NCBI RefSeq assembly: GCF_001984175.1
Contig: NZ_MTQP01000069.1
Coordinates: 372,001-436,000, forward strand
Length of the DNA: 64,000 nucleotides
Source of the DNA: Saccharothrix sp. ALI-22-I
GTDB lineage: Bacteria > Actinomycetota > Actinomycetes > Mycobacteriales > Pseudonocardiaceae
Direction of reading: 5' to 3'
The translations under genes were made by a program, and so were the position numbers. The notes under the pieces are model-generated. The model worked only from the letters and a program-made list of their open reading frames with translations, did not search any database and was not told the origin of the DNA. Below are positions 24,960 to 33,179 of this stretch, piece after piece (position 1 is the first letter of the stretch; the number at the start of each line of letters is the position of its first letter).

Positions 24960-25355
24960 ATGCGACGAACACGAACCCTCATGGCGTCCTTGTTCGCATC
25001 CGGCCTGCTGGCCGCGCCGCTGATCGGCGCCGGCACGGCGTCCGCCGCGCAGCCGGAGACGGACCTCGTACTGGCGGTCTACCAGGAGGAAAGCGGAATC
25101 GAGAGCACCCGGCTGACCTGCGACCCGGCGGCCGGTGACCACACGCTGGCGCAGGCCGCGTGCGGCGAGATCGAAGCCGCCGGCGGTGATTTCACGCAGT
25201 TGACCGGCACCGAACCGCAGTTCTGCACGTTCGACTACAACCCGGTGCGGGTGGCCGCGTTCGGCTCGTGGCGCGGCGAACCGGTGCAGTACACCGAGGA
25301 ATTCCCGAACCGGTGCGTGATGGAGCGGGAGACCGGCGCGGTTTTCTCGTTCTGA
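24960..25355 (+). CDS. Secreted subtilisin inhibitor-like protein (SSI family)
   Basis: This 131-residue precursor has a Sec signal to about residue 30 (GTASAAQPE) and a mature SSI domain. Cysteines at 54, 68, 89 and 119 match the two disulfides of the family, and the ending GAVFSF matches the family's VFAF terminus. Aligning CTFDYNPV with the reference CPMVYDPV puts the reactive bond at Phe91-Asp92. Phe at P1 fits inhibition of subtilisin- or chymotrypsin-like proteases. Asp at P1' is unusual. Such inhibitors control secreted proteases in mycelial actinobacteria. The gene is monocistronic, closed by a strong hairpin. Confidence 0.9.
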   Translation: MRRTRTLMASLFASGLLAAPLIGAGTASAAQPETDLVLAVYQEESGIESTRLTCDPAAGDHTLAQAACGEIEAAGGDFTQLTGTEPQFCTFDYNPVRVAAFGSWRGEPVQYTEEFPNRCVMERETGAVFSF

Positions 25356-25384
25356 CCAGCCGACCGGCTGACCGAAATCAAGTC

Positions 25385-25417
25385 CGACCCTGCGGCCGAG
25401 CACCGGCCGCAGGGTCG
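25385..25417 (+). terminator. Terminator of the inhibitor gene
   Basis: CGACCCTGCGGCCG (25385-25398) pairs perfectly with CGGCCGCAGGGTCG (25404-25417) over a five-base loop, 30 bases after the stop codon. A TTTT follows at about 25425. Confidence 0.85.
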
Positions 25418-25560
25418 TCGCGCATTTTCCGGGGGCATTTTGGTTGACGCCGCGTGGGCAAGTCGACACGGCGAGATAGTTGCTGTTGCGAAGTAGGTTA
25501 GCCGTCCGCCACGTGGGTAGGTGGGTGGGCGAGAAACACGCCGACCGTGAGGAGTCAGTC

Positions 25561-26238
25561 GTGGACGAGAACGTGGGTGCGGTCCGCGAGACCGCCGAGC
25601 AGGAAGGCACCGCCGTGGCGCAGCACGCCAGGCAGGCCGCCGGAGAGGTACGCACGACCGCGCGTGAGCAGGCCGGACAGGTGGTGTCCGAGGCCACCGG
25701 CCAGGCCAAGCACGTCGTGCACGACATGCGGGAACGCGTCGCGGGCGAGGCCGAGGAGCAGGCCCGACGGGTGTCGCGGCAGATCGACCGGATCGCCGAC
25801 GAGTTGGGCACGATGGCCGACGGCTCGGGCCCGGACTCGCTGACCGCGGGCGCGTTGCGCCAGGTGTCCGACGCGAGCCGGCAGGCGGCCCGGTACCTCG
25901 ACGAGCGGGGTGCGCGCGGGCTGCTGGACACGGCGCAGGACTTCGCGCGGCGCAAGCCGGGGACGTTCCTGATCGGTGCCGCGGTGGCCGGTTTCCTGGT
26001 CGCACGCGCCGCCAAGAGCATGAGCACCGCCGACCAGCCGCGCGAGCCGCAAATCCAGCGCGGGTACGCGGATCAGACGCCGACGACGCCGGTGACCACG
26101 CCGGCCATGGCACCGACGCCCACCCCGACGCCGTCGCCACAGCCGTCGCCCGAGTACGGCACGCCGGCACCGGGGTACGGCACGCCGTCGCCGCGCACCC
26201 CCTACCAGCCGGAGGGATCGCCGTATGTCCAACGCTGA
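25561..26238 (+). CDS. LEA-like membrane-anchored protein with Pro-rich tail
   Basis: This protein of about 225 aa has three parts. Residues 1-130 are Ala/Gln/Glu/Arg-rich amphipathic helix with repeated A-x-E-x-A-G patterns, as in late-embryogenesis-abundant and apolipoprotein-like proteins. A single membrane segment follows (GTFLIGAAVAGFLVARA). The last 70 residues are Pro/Thr/Tyr-rich (PTPTPTPSPQPSPEYGTPAP) and are predicted to be disordered. GTG 25561 has AGGAG six bases upstream. The gene overlaps the next by 14 bases. In actinobacteria this type of gene precedes Holin-X and DUF3618 genes; a role in envelope stress is inferred from that set only. Confidence 0.75.
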   Translation: MDENVGAVRETAEQEGTAVAQHARQAAGEVRTTAREQAGQVVSEATGQAKHVVHDMRERVAGEAEEQARRVSRQIDRIADELGTMADGSGPDSLTAGALRQVSDASRQAARYLDERGARGLLDTAQDFARRKPGTFLIGAAVAGFLVARAAKSMSTADQPREPQIQRGYADQTPTTPVTTPAMAPTPTPTPSPQPSPEYGTPAPGYGTPSPRTPYQPEGSPYVQR

Positions 26239-26698
26239 GACGCACGTGTCCAAGATGGATGTGCCCGAGGCGCAGGTGCCCGAGACGCGCGTGCCGGAGA
26301 GTCGCGTGCCACCGACCGGCGACCAGGCGTCGTTCGGGCAGTTGCTCGGTGAGCTGACCGAGGACCTGTCGCGGCTGATGCGGCAGGAACTCGAACTCGC
26401 CAAGGCCGAGATCAGGCAAGAGGCCACGAAGGCGGGCAAGGCGGCCGGGATGTTGGGCGGGGCCGGGTTCGCGGGCTACATGACCGCGGTCCTGCTCAGC
26501 TTGGCGCTCATGTTCGGCCTGGGGTCCTTGATGGCCCTGGGCTGGGCCGCGCTCATCGTCGCGGCGCTGTGGGCCGTCGTCGGGTTCGTCCTGTTCTCCA
26601 TCGGCCGCGCCCGGCTGCGCAAGGTGTCACCCAAGCCGGAGCGCACCATCGAGACCCTGAAGGAGGACGCGGAATGGGCGCGTCACCCGACCAAATAA
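26225..26698 (+). CDS. Actinobacterial Holin-X / phage holin superfamily III protein
   Basis: This is a 157-residue membrane protein. The N-terminus has VPEAQ-VPETR-VPESR-VPPT pentad repeats, followed by the family helix LGELTEDLSRLMRQELELAK and two transmembrane helices (about residues 80-102 and 105-130). This is the Phage_holin_3_6 pattern, widespread in actinobacterial chromosomes and not evidence of a prophage. GGAGGG precedes the ATG by eight bases inside the upstream gene. The 3' end overlaps the DUF3618 gene by 25 bases. The molecular role is not known; the two-helix hairpin suggests a membrane scaffold. Confidence 0.85.
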   Translation: MSNAETHVSKMDVPEAQVPETRVPESRVPPTGDQASFGQLLGELTEDLSRLMRQELELAKAEIRQEATKAGKAAGMLGGAGFAGYMTAVLLSLALMFGLGSLMALGWAALIVAALWAVVGFVLFSIGRARLRKVSPKPERTIETLKEDAEWARHPTK

Positions 26699-27372
26699 GG
26701 CACGACATCGACCGGACCCGCGCCGAGTTGGTCGCCGACGCCAACCGGATCGTCGAGCACTCCAAGCCGCGCAACATCGCGCAGCGCCGGGTCGACCGGG
26801 TCCGGCACGGCATGACGAACTTGAAGGAGAGAGTCATGGGCACGGTTCCGGAGACCGCGACGACGGTGCAGGACCGGACGGCCGGCATGGCGTCCACCGT
26901 CGGCGAGCGGACGCAGGAAGCCGCCTCGACCGTCGGTGACAAGGCGCAGCAGGCCGCTTCCACCGTCAGCGACAAGGCGCAGCAGGCCGCGCAAGCGGTG
27001 CAGAGCGTGCCGGAGCAGGCACGGCAGCAGGCCCGCGGCAACCCGCTGGCGGCGGGCTTGATCGCTTTCGGCGCGGGCGCGCTGGTCGCGACGCTCATTC
27101 CGGCGACGCGGACCGAGCAGGACGCCGTCCGGCAACTCGGCGAACGCGCCGGCGGCACCATGGAACCGGTGAAGGAGGCACTGACCGAGTCCGCGCAGAA
27201 GCTGAAGGAAGACGCGGGCACGGTGGTCGGCGAGGCGGCCGGCCAGGTGAAGCAGGTCGCCCAGGAGGCCGCTCAGACGACCGTGGAGCAGGCCAAGGGC
27301 TCGGCCCAGGAAGTCGGCGAGCACGCCCGCGAGTCCGGCCAACAGGTCAAGTCCGAGGCGAGGAACCAGTAA
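26674..27372 (+). CDS. DUF3618 domain protein
   Basis: This 232-residue protein begins GASPDQIRHDIDRTRAELVADAN, the DUF3618 signature. A low-complexity tract of ASTVGDKAQQA-type 11-12 residue repeats follows (residues 65-105), then a single membrane helix (NPLAAGLIAFGAGALVATLI), and a second Ala/Gln/Glu helical tail. ATG 26674 has AGGAGG seven bases upstream. It is the last gene of the three-gene unit and is closed by a perfect 17-bp hairpin. The function of DUF3618 is unknown; membrane-anchored helical repeats suggest a structural or stress role. Confidence 0.85.
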   Translation: MGASPDQIRHDIDRTRAELVADANRIVEHSKPRNIAQRRVDRVRHGMTNLKERVMGTVPETATTVQDRTAGMASTVGERTQEAASTVGDKAQQAASTVSDKAQQAAQAVQSVPEQARQQARGNPLAAGLIAFGAGALVATLIPATRTEQDAVRQLGERAGGTMEPVKEALTESAQKLKEDAGTVVGEAAGQVKQVAQEAAQTTVEQAKGSAQEVGEHARESGQQVKSEARNQ

Positions 27373-27379
27373 TGGCCGG

Positions 27380-27419
27380 CGAGGGCTGACGCCGGACACG
27401 TCTCCGGCGTCAGCCCTCG
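27380..27419 (+). terminator. Strong terminator of the envelope-protein operon
   Basis: CGAGGGCTGACGCCGGA at 27380-27396 pairs perfectly with 27403-27419 (17 bp, six-base loop), eight bases after the DUF3618 stop. The 195 bases after it, up to the pcaC stop codon, hold nothing I can recognise. Confidence 0.9.
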
Positions 27420-27614
27420 GCCCATCGGCCTCGACCCACGGATGCGGCCGAGCACCAGGAGGCTCACTCGACGTCGTCCATGCGGGCGTCATCGACCCCG
27501 TCGAAGGACCCGCCGGCCAACCGCCCGAAGGACGCACGTCGGACCGGTAGCGGTCAGTCCTCCTGTGCCATGGCGTGTCAATCATGACGAGAGGCGCGGA
27601 AACGCTCTGCAAGG

Positions 27615-27980
27615 TCAGTCCTCGGCCAGAATCGGCTGGGCTACGGCGAACGCCCGGTTGGCCGCTGGTACGCCTGCGTAGATGCCTACCTGCAGCAGGA
27701 CTTCCTTGATCTCGTCGGCCGTCAGGCCGTTGCGCAACGCCGCGCGCACGTGCATCGCCAACTCCTGCTCGTGCCCGAGCGTGGCGAGCATCGCCAGCGT
27801 GATGCAGGACCGGATGCGGCGGTCCAAGCCGGGGCGGGTCCAGATCTCGCCCCAGGCGTACCGGGTGATGAAGTCCTGGAAATCGGCGGTGAACGGGTCG
27901 GTGCGGGCCACGGCACGGTCAACGTGCTCGTCGCCGAGCACCTCACGGCGCACGCGCATGCCCTCGTCGTAGACGCTCAC
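27615..27980 (-). CDS. pcaC: 4-carboxymuconolactone decarboxylase
   Basis: This 121-residue protein belongs to the CMD/AhpD-like family. It decarboxylates 4-carboxymuconolactone to 3-oxoadipate enol-lactone. Landmarks are YDEGMRVRREVLGDEHVDRA at the start, the ARTDPFTADFQDFITRYAWGEIW segment, and the RSCITLAMLATLGHEQELAMH active-site helix with its His. The GTG start overlaps the pcaD stop in GTGA. In Streptomyces the C and D activities are commonly fused (pcaL); here they are separate proteins. Last gene of the pca operon. Confidence 0.93.
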   Translation of the reverse strand: MSVYDEGMRVRREVLGDEHVDRAVARTDPFTADFQDFITRYAWGEIWTRPGLDRRIRSCITLAMLATLGHEQELAMHVRAALRNGLTADEIKEVLLQVGIYAGVPAANRAFAVAQPILAED

Positions 27981-28726
27981 AGGTGGCCCTCCATGATCGC
28001 CGAGACCGCGTCGTCCGCCTCCACGTTCGCCAGGTGGGCCCCCGCCACGACGTGGAACGACGCACCGGGGATGGCGTCGGCGATGGAACGTCCGCACTCC
28101 GGGGGCGTGGCCTCGTCGGCCGCGCCGGCGATGACCGCCGTGGGTGCCTCGATCGCGGGCAGCACGGACCGCAAGTCCAAGGACGCCAACGCGTCACAAC
28201 ACCCCGCGTACCCCTCGTCGTCCACTTCGGACAGACCGCGCTCGAAGGACGCCACCACCTCCGGTGAACGGTCACGGAACGTCGGGGTGAACCAACGGCC
28301 CACACCCGCCGGCGCGATGGAGGCGGTGCCGGACGACCGGACGGTGGCGGCGCGGTCCAGCCACGGCTGGGCGGACGCGAACGTGGCCGTCGTGCAGCAC
28401 AGCACCAGCCGCTCGATGCGCTCGGGCGCGTGTCCGGCCAGCCACATGCCGATCATGCCGCCCATCGACACCCCGCAGTAGGACACCCGGGCCAGGTCCA
28501 GCGCGTCCAGCAGCTCCAGCACGTCGTCGGCCAGGTCGTCGATCCGGTACGGGCCCGGCACGGCGGGGCTGCCGCCGTGGCCGCGGTGGTCGTAGCGCAG
28601 CACCCGGAAACGTCGGTGCAGCACGGGCAGTTGCCGTTCCCACAACGCGGTCGTGGTGCCGAGCGAGTTGCCGAGCACGACCACCGGCGCGTCCGACGGT
28701 CCGCTCCACTCGTAGTGCAGCTTCAC
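27977..28726 (-). CDS. pcaD: 3-oxoadipate enol-lactonase
   Basis: This 249-residue alpha/beta hydrolase has the nucleophile elbow GVSMGG with Ser87, an acidic residue in AGAADEATPP and a C-terminal His in GAHLANVE. It hydrolyses 3-oxoadipate enol-lactone to 3-oxoadipate. The N-terminus LHYEWSGPSDAPVVVLGNSLG is typical of PcaD. The GTG start overlaps the pcaB stop in GTGA, and its own stop overlaps the pcaC start. Confidence 0.95.
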   Translation of the reverse strand: MKLHYEWSGPSDAPVVVLGNSLGTTTALWERQLPVLHRRFRVLRYDHRGHGGSPAVPGPYRIDDLADDVLELLDALDLARVSYCGVSMGGMIGMWLAGHAPERIERLVLCCTTATFASAQPWLDRAATVRSSGTASIAPAGVGRWFTPTFRDRSPEVVASFERGLSEVDDEGYAGCCDALASLDLRSVLPAIEAPTAVIAGAADEATPPECGRSIADAIPGASFHVVAGAHLANVEADDAVSAIMEGHL

Positions 28727-30096
28727 GACCGTCCCCTTCCCCGGTGCGCCACGAGGGCGCGGTCCACGAACTCGCCCGCGCTGCCGACGTACCCCGCCGG
28801 GTCCAGCGCGTCGTCTATCTCCTTCTCGGACAACCCGATCCGCAGGTCGGCCAGCAGCGCGTCACGCAACGACTGCCCCGCCGCCACCGCGGTCCGGCAC
28901 ACCTCGGCGACCAGGTCCTGCGCCTCGGACCGGCCGATCCGGTCGGCCAGGCGCACGGCCACGTTCTCGGCCATCAGCAGCCCGCCGGTCAGGTCCAGGT
29001 TGCGGCGCATCCGCTCGGGATCGACGCGCAGCCGGGACAGCAGCTCACGGGTGCCGCGCACGGCCCCGCCGACCAGCCGCAGCAGCTCGGTGACGGTCTG
29101 CCACTCGCTGTGCCACGCGCCGGCCGCGCGTTCGTGTTCCTGCGCCATCGCCGACAGCACCGTGGCCACCAGTCCCGGCACGCGGCGGGTGCACGCGGTC
29201 ACCAGCACCGAGCGCACCGGGTTGTGCTTGTGCGGCATGGCCGACGACGTGCCACCGTCCCCTTCGGCCACCTCGCCGACCTCGGTCTGCGCGAGCAGCA
29301 CGACGTCCTGCGCGATCTTGGCCAGCACACCGGACGCCTCACCGAGCGCGCCGGCCAACTCGGCCACCCTGGTCCGGTTGGTGTGCCATGGGATGAGCGG
29401 CGCGGCCAGACCCAGTTCGTCCGCCAACTGCCCGGTCAGGTCGGCACCCGAGCGCACGGCGGCCAACGTGCCCGCCGCACCGCCGAACTGCACGGCCAGC
29501 CGCTGCGTGCGCACGCGGGCCAGCGCGGTCTCGGCCTCGTCCACCGCGACCATCCACCCGGCGCACTTGAGTCCGAACGTGGTCGGCAACGCGTGCTGGG
29601 CCAGCGTGCGGCCCGCGATCAGCGTGTCCCGGTGCCGTTCGGCGAGCCGTTCGCACTCGGCCGCGACGCCGCGCAGCCCGGCCAGGATCGGCCCCAGCGC
29701 GCGGTGCGCGACCAGCGACATGGCGGTGTCCAGCACGTCCTGGCTGGTGGCGCCGTTGTGCAGGGCCGCACGGCCCTCGGTGGTCACGTGCGCGCCGATC
29801 GCACGGACCAGCGGCACGACCGGCGTGCCGGAGGTGAGGGCGCCCTCGCCGAGGGCGACCGGGTCGTAGTGCCCGACGTCGATGGCGGTGACCACCATCC
29901 GGGCCGCCTCCTCGGTCACGATGCGCGCCCTGGCCTGCACGATGGCCAGGGCGCGCTCGAAGTCCAGCATGGCCCGCAGCCACGCCCCGTCACAGGTCTC
30001 GGCCTCGACGTCCGGGTCGGTGAACAACGCGCCCCAGAGCGAGCGCGGCCCGGATGGACTCGCGCTGTGCTCAGAGGTCGAAGAAGACGGTTTCAT
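28723..30096 (-). CDS. pcaB: 3-carboxy-cis,cis-muconate cycloisomerase
   Basis: This protein of about 457 aa is a fumarase/aspartase-superfamily cycloisomerase that forms 4-carboxymuconolactone from 3-carboxymuconate. The superfamily signature GTSSAMPHKHNP is present, as are HNGATSQDVLDTA and RTLAQHALPTTFG. ATG at 30094-30096 is chosen because AAGGGGA precedes it. It lies within the last 26 bases of pcaG. A longer frame reaching 30177 has no homology in its first 27 residues. The Ser-rich first 15 residues may be disordered. Confidence 0.94.
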   Translation of the reverse strand: MKPSSSTSEHSASPSGPRSLWGALFTDPDVEAETCDGAWLRAMLDFERALAIVQARARIVTEEAARMVVTAIDVGHYDPVALGEGALTSGTPVVPLVRAIGAHVTTEGRAALHNGATSQDVLDTAMSLVAHRALGPILAGLRGVAAECERLAERHRDTLIAGRTLAQHALPTTFGLKCAGWMVAVDEAETALARVRTQRLAVQFGGAAGTLAAVRSGADLTGQLADELGLAAPLIPWHTNRTRVAELAGALGEASGVLAKIAQDVVLLAQTEVGEVAEGDGGTSSAMPHKHNPVRSVLVTACTRRVPGLVATVLSAMAQEHERAAGAWHSEWQTVTELLRLVGGAVRGTRELLSRLRVDPERMRRNLDLTGGLLMAENVAVRLADRIGRSEAQDLVAEVCRTAVAAGQSLRDALLADLRIGLSEKEIDDALDPAGYVGSAGEFVDRALVAHRGRGRS

Positions 30097-30691
30097 GCTC
30101 CCCTTGCAGGTGGATGTCGAAGCGGTAGCCCAAAGGGATGGTCTCGGTCGGGGTGCTCTCGGCGATCTCGGCGACAAGGGTGGCCTGCCGGGCGGGGTCG
30201 TCGATCGAGGTGAGCACCGGGTCCGCGGTGTTGGCCTCCTCCTCGTCCGGGAAGTAGATCCGGGTGACCAGCCGCACCAGCATGCCCCGGCAGAACACCG
30301 ACACGTTGAGGTGGGGTGCCTCCTGACCGCCCCCCGGCACCGGCAGCGGTCCGGGTTTGACGGTCAGCACCGAGTACCGCCCGTCCGGGTCGGTGGCGCT
30401 GCGACCGAAACCGCGGAAATCCTTCCACCGCACCGCACCGCGCGGGTCGTCGGGGTGGTCGAACCGGCCGTCCGGGTCGGCCTGCCAGGTCTCGATCACC
30501 GCGTCCGGCACCGGCAGGCCCGCGCCGTCGAACACCGTGCCCTCGATCCGGAACGCGCCGGGCGTGCCTTCGGGCACCACGTACGGGCCGTCCTCCCATT
30601 CGAGGCCGTGCCTGAAGAACGGGCCGACGGTCTGCGAGGGGGTTGTCTGGAGCCCGCTCAGCTGGAGACCGGTGGTCTGGGACTCACTCAT
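30071..30691 (-). CDS. pcaG: Protocatechuate 3,4-dioxygenase alpha subunit
   Basis: This 206-residue protein belongs to the intradiol dioxygenase family. It has TPSQTVGPFFRHGL, IEGTVFDGAGLPVPDAVIETW and PHLNVSVFCRGMLVRLVTRI. Alpha subunits lack the Fe ligands and pair with the beta subunit to form the active site. The protein combines with the pcaH product to cleave the protocatechuate ring between its two hydroxyls using O2. It overlaps pcaH by eight bases and pcaB by 26, implying coupled translation. Confidence 0.95.
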   Translation of the reverse strand: MSESQTTGLQLSGLQTTPSQTVGPFFRHGLEWEDGPYVVPEGTPGAFRIEGTVFDGAGLPVPDAVIETWQADPDGRFDHPDDPRGAVRWKDFRGFGRSATDPDGRYSVLTVKPGPLPVPGGGQEAPHLNVSVFCRGMLVRLVTRIYFPDEEEANTADPVLTSIDDPARQATLVAEIAESTPTETIPLGYRFDIHLQGEHETVFFDL

Positions 30692-31406
30692 CGTCGTCCT
30701 CCTCTTCCAGCGGCGTGGGGTTCTTGCCGCGCAGCACGATGTCCCACTGGTACCCCAGCGCCCACTCGGGCACGGTGGTGGCCAGGTCGAACTTCGCCAC
30801 CATCGCCTCGCGGGCCTTCGGGTCGCGGACCGAGTTGAAGATCGGGTCCTGGGCGAACAGCGGGTCGCCCTCGAAGTACATCTGGGTGATCAGCCGCTGG
30901 GTGAACGCGGTGCCGAACAGCGAGAAGTGGATGTGCGCGGGCCGCCAGGCGTTGTCGTGGTTGCGCCACGGGTACGCGCCGGGCTGGATCGTGGTGAACG
31001 AGTAGCGGCCGTCCGAGTCGGTGATGATGCGGCCGACGCCGGTGAAGTTCGGGTCCAGCGGCGCGGGGTGGCGGTCGGCGTCGTGCCGGTACCGGCCGGC
31101 CGCGTTGGCCTGCCACACCTCCAGCAGGGTGCCCGCCACCGGCCGCCCGTCGCCGTCCAGCACGCGGCCGGAGACGATGATCCGCTGGCCCTGCGGCTCG
31201 CCGTCATGGCCGAGGGTCAGGTCGTTGTCGTTCGGCCCGACCCGGCCCTCGCCGAGCAGCGGACCGGTGATCTCGCCGAGCCGCTGCGGGAGCAGCACGA
31301 AGGGTTTGTGCGGGGCCCGTCCGACGTTGGACTTGTAGTCGGGCCAGCTCACCGGGGGGTGCGACGGCGTGTCCGGCCGGTAGGTGTGCGGTCGAGAGGT
31401 CGGCAC
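30684..31406 (-). CDS. pcaH: Protocatechuate 3,4-dioxygenase beta subunit
   Basis: This 240-residue subunit carries the Fe(III) site. The ligand set is visible as a Tyr in AGRYRHDADRH, a Tyr in GAYPWRN and two His in RPAHIHFS. The N-terminus PHTYRPDTPSHPPVSWPDYK is typical of beta subunits. It catalyses intradiol ring cleavage with the alpha subunit. GTG 31406 has CAGGAG six bases upstream. The acidic C-terminus (LEEEDDDE) ends in the pcaG start region. Confidence 0.96.
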   Translation of the reverse strand: MPTSRPHTYRPDTPSHPPVSWPDYKSNVGRAPHKPFVLLPQRLGEITGPLLGEGRVGPNDNDLTLGHDGEPQGQRIIVSGRVLDGDGRPVAGTLLEVWQANAAGRYRHDADRHPAPLDPNFTGVGRIITDSDGRYSFTTIQPGAYPWRNHDNAWRPAHIHFSLFGTAFTQRLITQMYFEGDPLFAQDPIFNSVRDPKAREAMVAKFDLATTVPEWALGYQWDIVLRGKNPTPLEEEDDDE

Positions 31407-31439
31407 CGCGTTCTCCTGTTCGTCGTGCCGAGGGGGAAT

Positions 31440-32195
31440 TCAGTGCTTCAGCGCGCGCAGGACGGCGAGTTCGCGGTCCGTCGGCGGCTCGGTGCGACCG
31501 AGGTCGTCGGCGAGCTTCAGGTCCCACCCGGTGCGTTCGCGCACGGTCTCCACCTCCACACCGGGGTGGAGCTGCACGAGCACCAGCTCGCAGGTGCGCG
31601 GATCGGGTCGCAGCACGCCCAGGTCGGTGATCACCAGCTGCGGTCCGGCGCCGGTCAGGCCCAGCTTCTCCCGCTCCCCCGGCCCGGAGCCGAAGCCGAA
31701 CGAGGTGACGAAGTCGACCCGGTCCACGAACGCCCGAGCGGTCTGCCGGACCACCACGACGACCTCGCGGCACGACGCGGCGATCTCCGGCGCACCGCCC
31801 GCGCCGGGCAGCCGCACGCCGGGGTTGCGGTAGTCGCCGCCGATGACCGTGGTGTTGATGTTGCCGAACCGGTCCAACTGGGCCGCGCCGAGGAAGCCGA
31901 CGTCGATCCGGCCCGGCTGCAACCAGTAGTTGAAGATCTCCGGCACGCCGACCACGCTGACCGCGGTGTCGGCCAGCACACCGTCCCCGATGGACAGCGG
32001 CAGCCGGTCCGGTTTCGCGCCGATCGTGCCGGATTCGTAGATCAGCACGAGGTTCTCCGCGTGCGTGCGGCGGGCCAGGTTGGCCGCGGTGCTGGGCAGT
32101 CCGATGCCGACGAAGCACACCGCCCCGTCACGCAGGGCCCGCGACGCCGCGACCGTCATCATCTCGTCGGACGTGTACTCGCTGTCGTCGGTCAC
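31440..32195 (-). CDS. pcaJ: 3-oxoadipate CoA-transferase subunit B
   Basis: This 251-residue subunit of family I CoA-transferase contains the catalytic glutamate Glu54 in IYESGTIGA. It transfers CoA from succinyl-CoA to 3-oxoadipate together with subunit A. Other landmarks are CFVGIGLPSTAANLA, DVGFLGAAQLDRFGNINTT and the LVITDLGVL segment. The GTG start overlaps the pcaI stop by four bases. The 33-base gap to pcaH is the only real spacer in the operon. Confidence 0.93.
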   Translation of the reverse strand: MTDDSEYTSDEMMTVAASRALRDGAVCFVGIGLPSTAANLARRTHAENLVLIYESGTIGAKPDRLPLSIGDGVLADTAVSVVGVPEIFNYWLQPGRIDVGFLGAAQLDRFGNINTTVIGGDYRNPGVRLPGAGGAPEIAASCREVVVVVRQTARAFVDRVDFVTSFGFGSGPGEREKLGLTGAGPQLVITDLGVLRPDPRTCELVLVQLHPGVEVETVRERTGWDLKLADDLGRTEPPTDRELAVLRALKH

Positions 32196-32989
32196 GCGAC
32201 ACTCTCCAACCACTGCGCGAACTTGTCCCGGTCGCGGCTGATCTCGTCCCACGCCAGGTAGAAGTCGTTGTCCCGCACGGAGTAGTCGTGCGCGTAGGAC
32301 GGGTGGGCGCCGCCCGGCGCCTCGGCGACGTAGTCGATCACCCAGGACGGCAGCACCACCGCACCCGGTCGCGGCTCCAGCTCGTCCACGATCTCCTCGA
32401 CGGTGACCAGCGAGCGCGTCGCGGCCAGCACCGCCTCCTTCTGCACGCCCGTGATGCCCCACAGCTGCACGTTGCCCTGCCGGTCGGCCCGCTGCGCGTG
32501 CACGACCGCGGCGTCCAGGCTCAAGGCGGCGACGGCGGTCAGCACCTCGCCGGTGAACGGGCAGGTCACGGACTTGATGTTGGCGGTCTGGGCGGGCAGG
32601 TCCGTGCCGGTGTAGCCGCGCATCACGGCGAACGGCAGCCCGGACGCCGCCGCGACGTACCGGTTGGCCATGCCCGCGTGGCTGTGCTCCTCCAGTTCCA
32701 GCGGATTCGGCCAGCCGTGCTGGACCGCGTCGCGGAACCGGTGCAGCGAGCCCACGCCGGGATTGCCGCCCCAGGAGAACACCAGCTTGCGGGCACAGCC
32801 CGCGCCGATGAGCTGGTCGTACAGCACGTCCGGGGTCATCCGCACCAGGGTCAGATCGCGCCTGCCCTGCCGGATCACCTCGTGCCCCGCGGCGAACGGG
32901 ATCAGGTGGGTGAACCCCTCGAACGCCACGGTGTCGCCGTCCCGCACGACGTGCGCCACGGCCTCCGCGAGGGGAGCGATGGTGGCCAA
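32192..32989 (-). CDS. pcaI: 3-oxoadipate CoA-transferase subunit A
   Basis: This 265-residue protein is the first gene of the pca operon. It has the GFTHLIPFAAGHEVIRQG N-terminal fold, KLVFSWGGNPGVGSLHRFRD and the SVTCPFTGE segment of CoA-transferase A subunits. The start is TTG at 32987-32989, five bases after a perfect AGGAGG; no ATG or GTG fits as well. The operon promoter must lie in 32990-33179. Neither the thiolase pcaF nor a pcaR-type IclR regulator is adjacent, so both must be elsewhere. Confidence 0.92.
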   Translation of the reverse strand: MATIAPLAEAVAHVVRDGDTVAFEGFTHLIPFAAGHEVIRQGRRDLTLVRMTPDVLYDQLIGAGCARKLVFSWGGNPGVGSLHRFRDAVQHGWPNPLELEEHSHAGMANRYVAAASGLPFAVMRGYTGTDLPAQTANIKSVTCPFTGEVLTAVAALSLDAAVVHAQRADRQGNVQLWGITGVQKEAVLAATRSLVTVEEIVDELEPRPGAVVLPSWVIDYVAEAPGGAHPSYAHDYSVRDNDFYLAWDEISRDRDKFAQWLESVA

Positions 32990-33179
32990 TCCGACCTCCT
33001 GTTGTGCGCGGTCCGAACCGGCGACTTTGTCCGGCGAACGCTATTGAGCCCCCTCGCCGGGGGTCAACGGCAGCTTCCACTGACCGGAAGACAGCAACCC
33101 CTACGTTCTGAACCGGAAGTGCTCCCGGAACGAATTGATCAGTGAAAGCACGCTCGCGAATCCAGTGAAGGGATCGAGC
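32990..33179. promoter_or_regulatory. Divergent promoter region of pcaI and the DUF4331 gene
   Basis: This 190-bp spacer contains GTTCTGAAC (33104-33112), followed within 20 bases by CCGGAAGTGCTCCCGGAAC, and CTTCCACTGACCGGAAG slightly upstream. These nested GGAA/TTCC inverted elements are candidate sites for the pca regulator, which is usually an IclR-type protein. No convincing -35/-10 pair was settled on. Confidence 0.4.

Noticed and set aside
25561..27372. Prophage remnant, because of the holin-family gene
   Set aside because: Holin-X proteins are common chromosomal membrane proteins in actinobacteria and no other phage gene is nearby.
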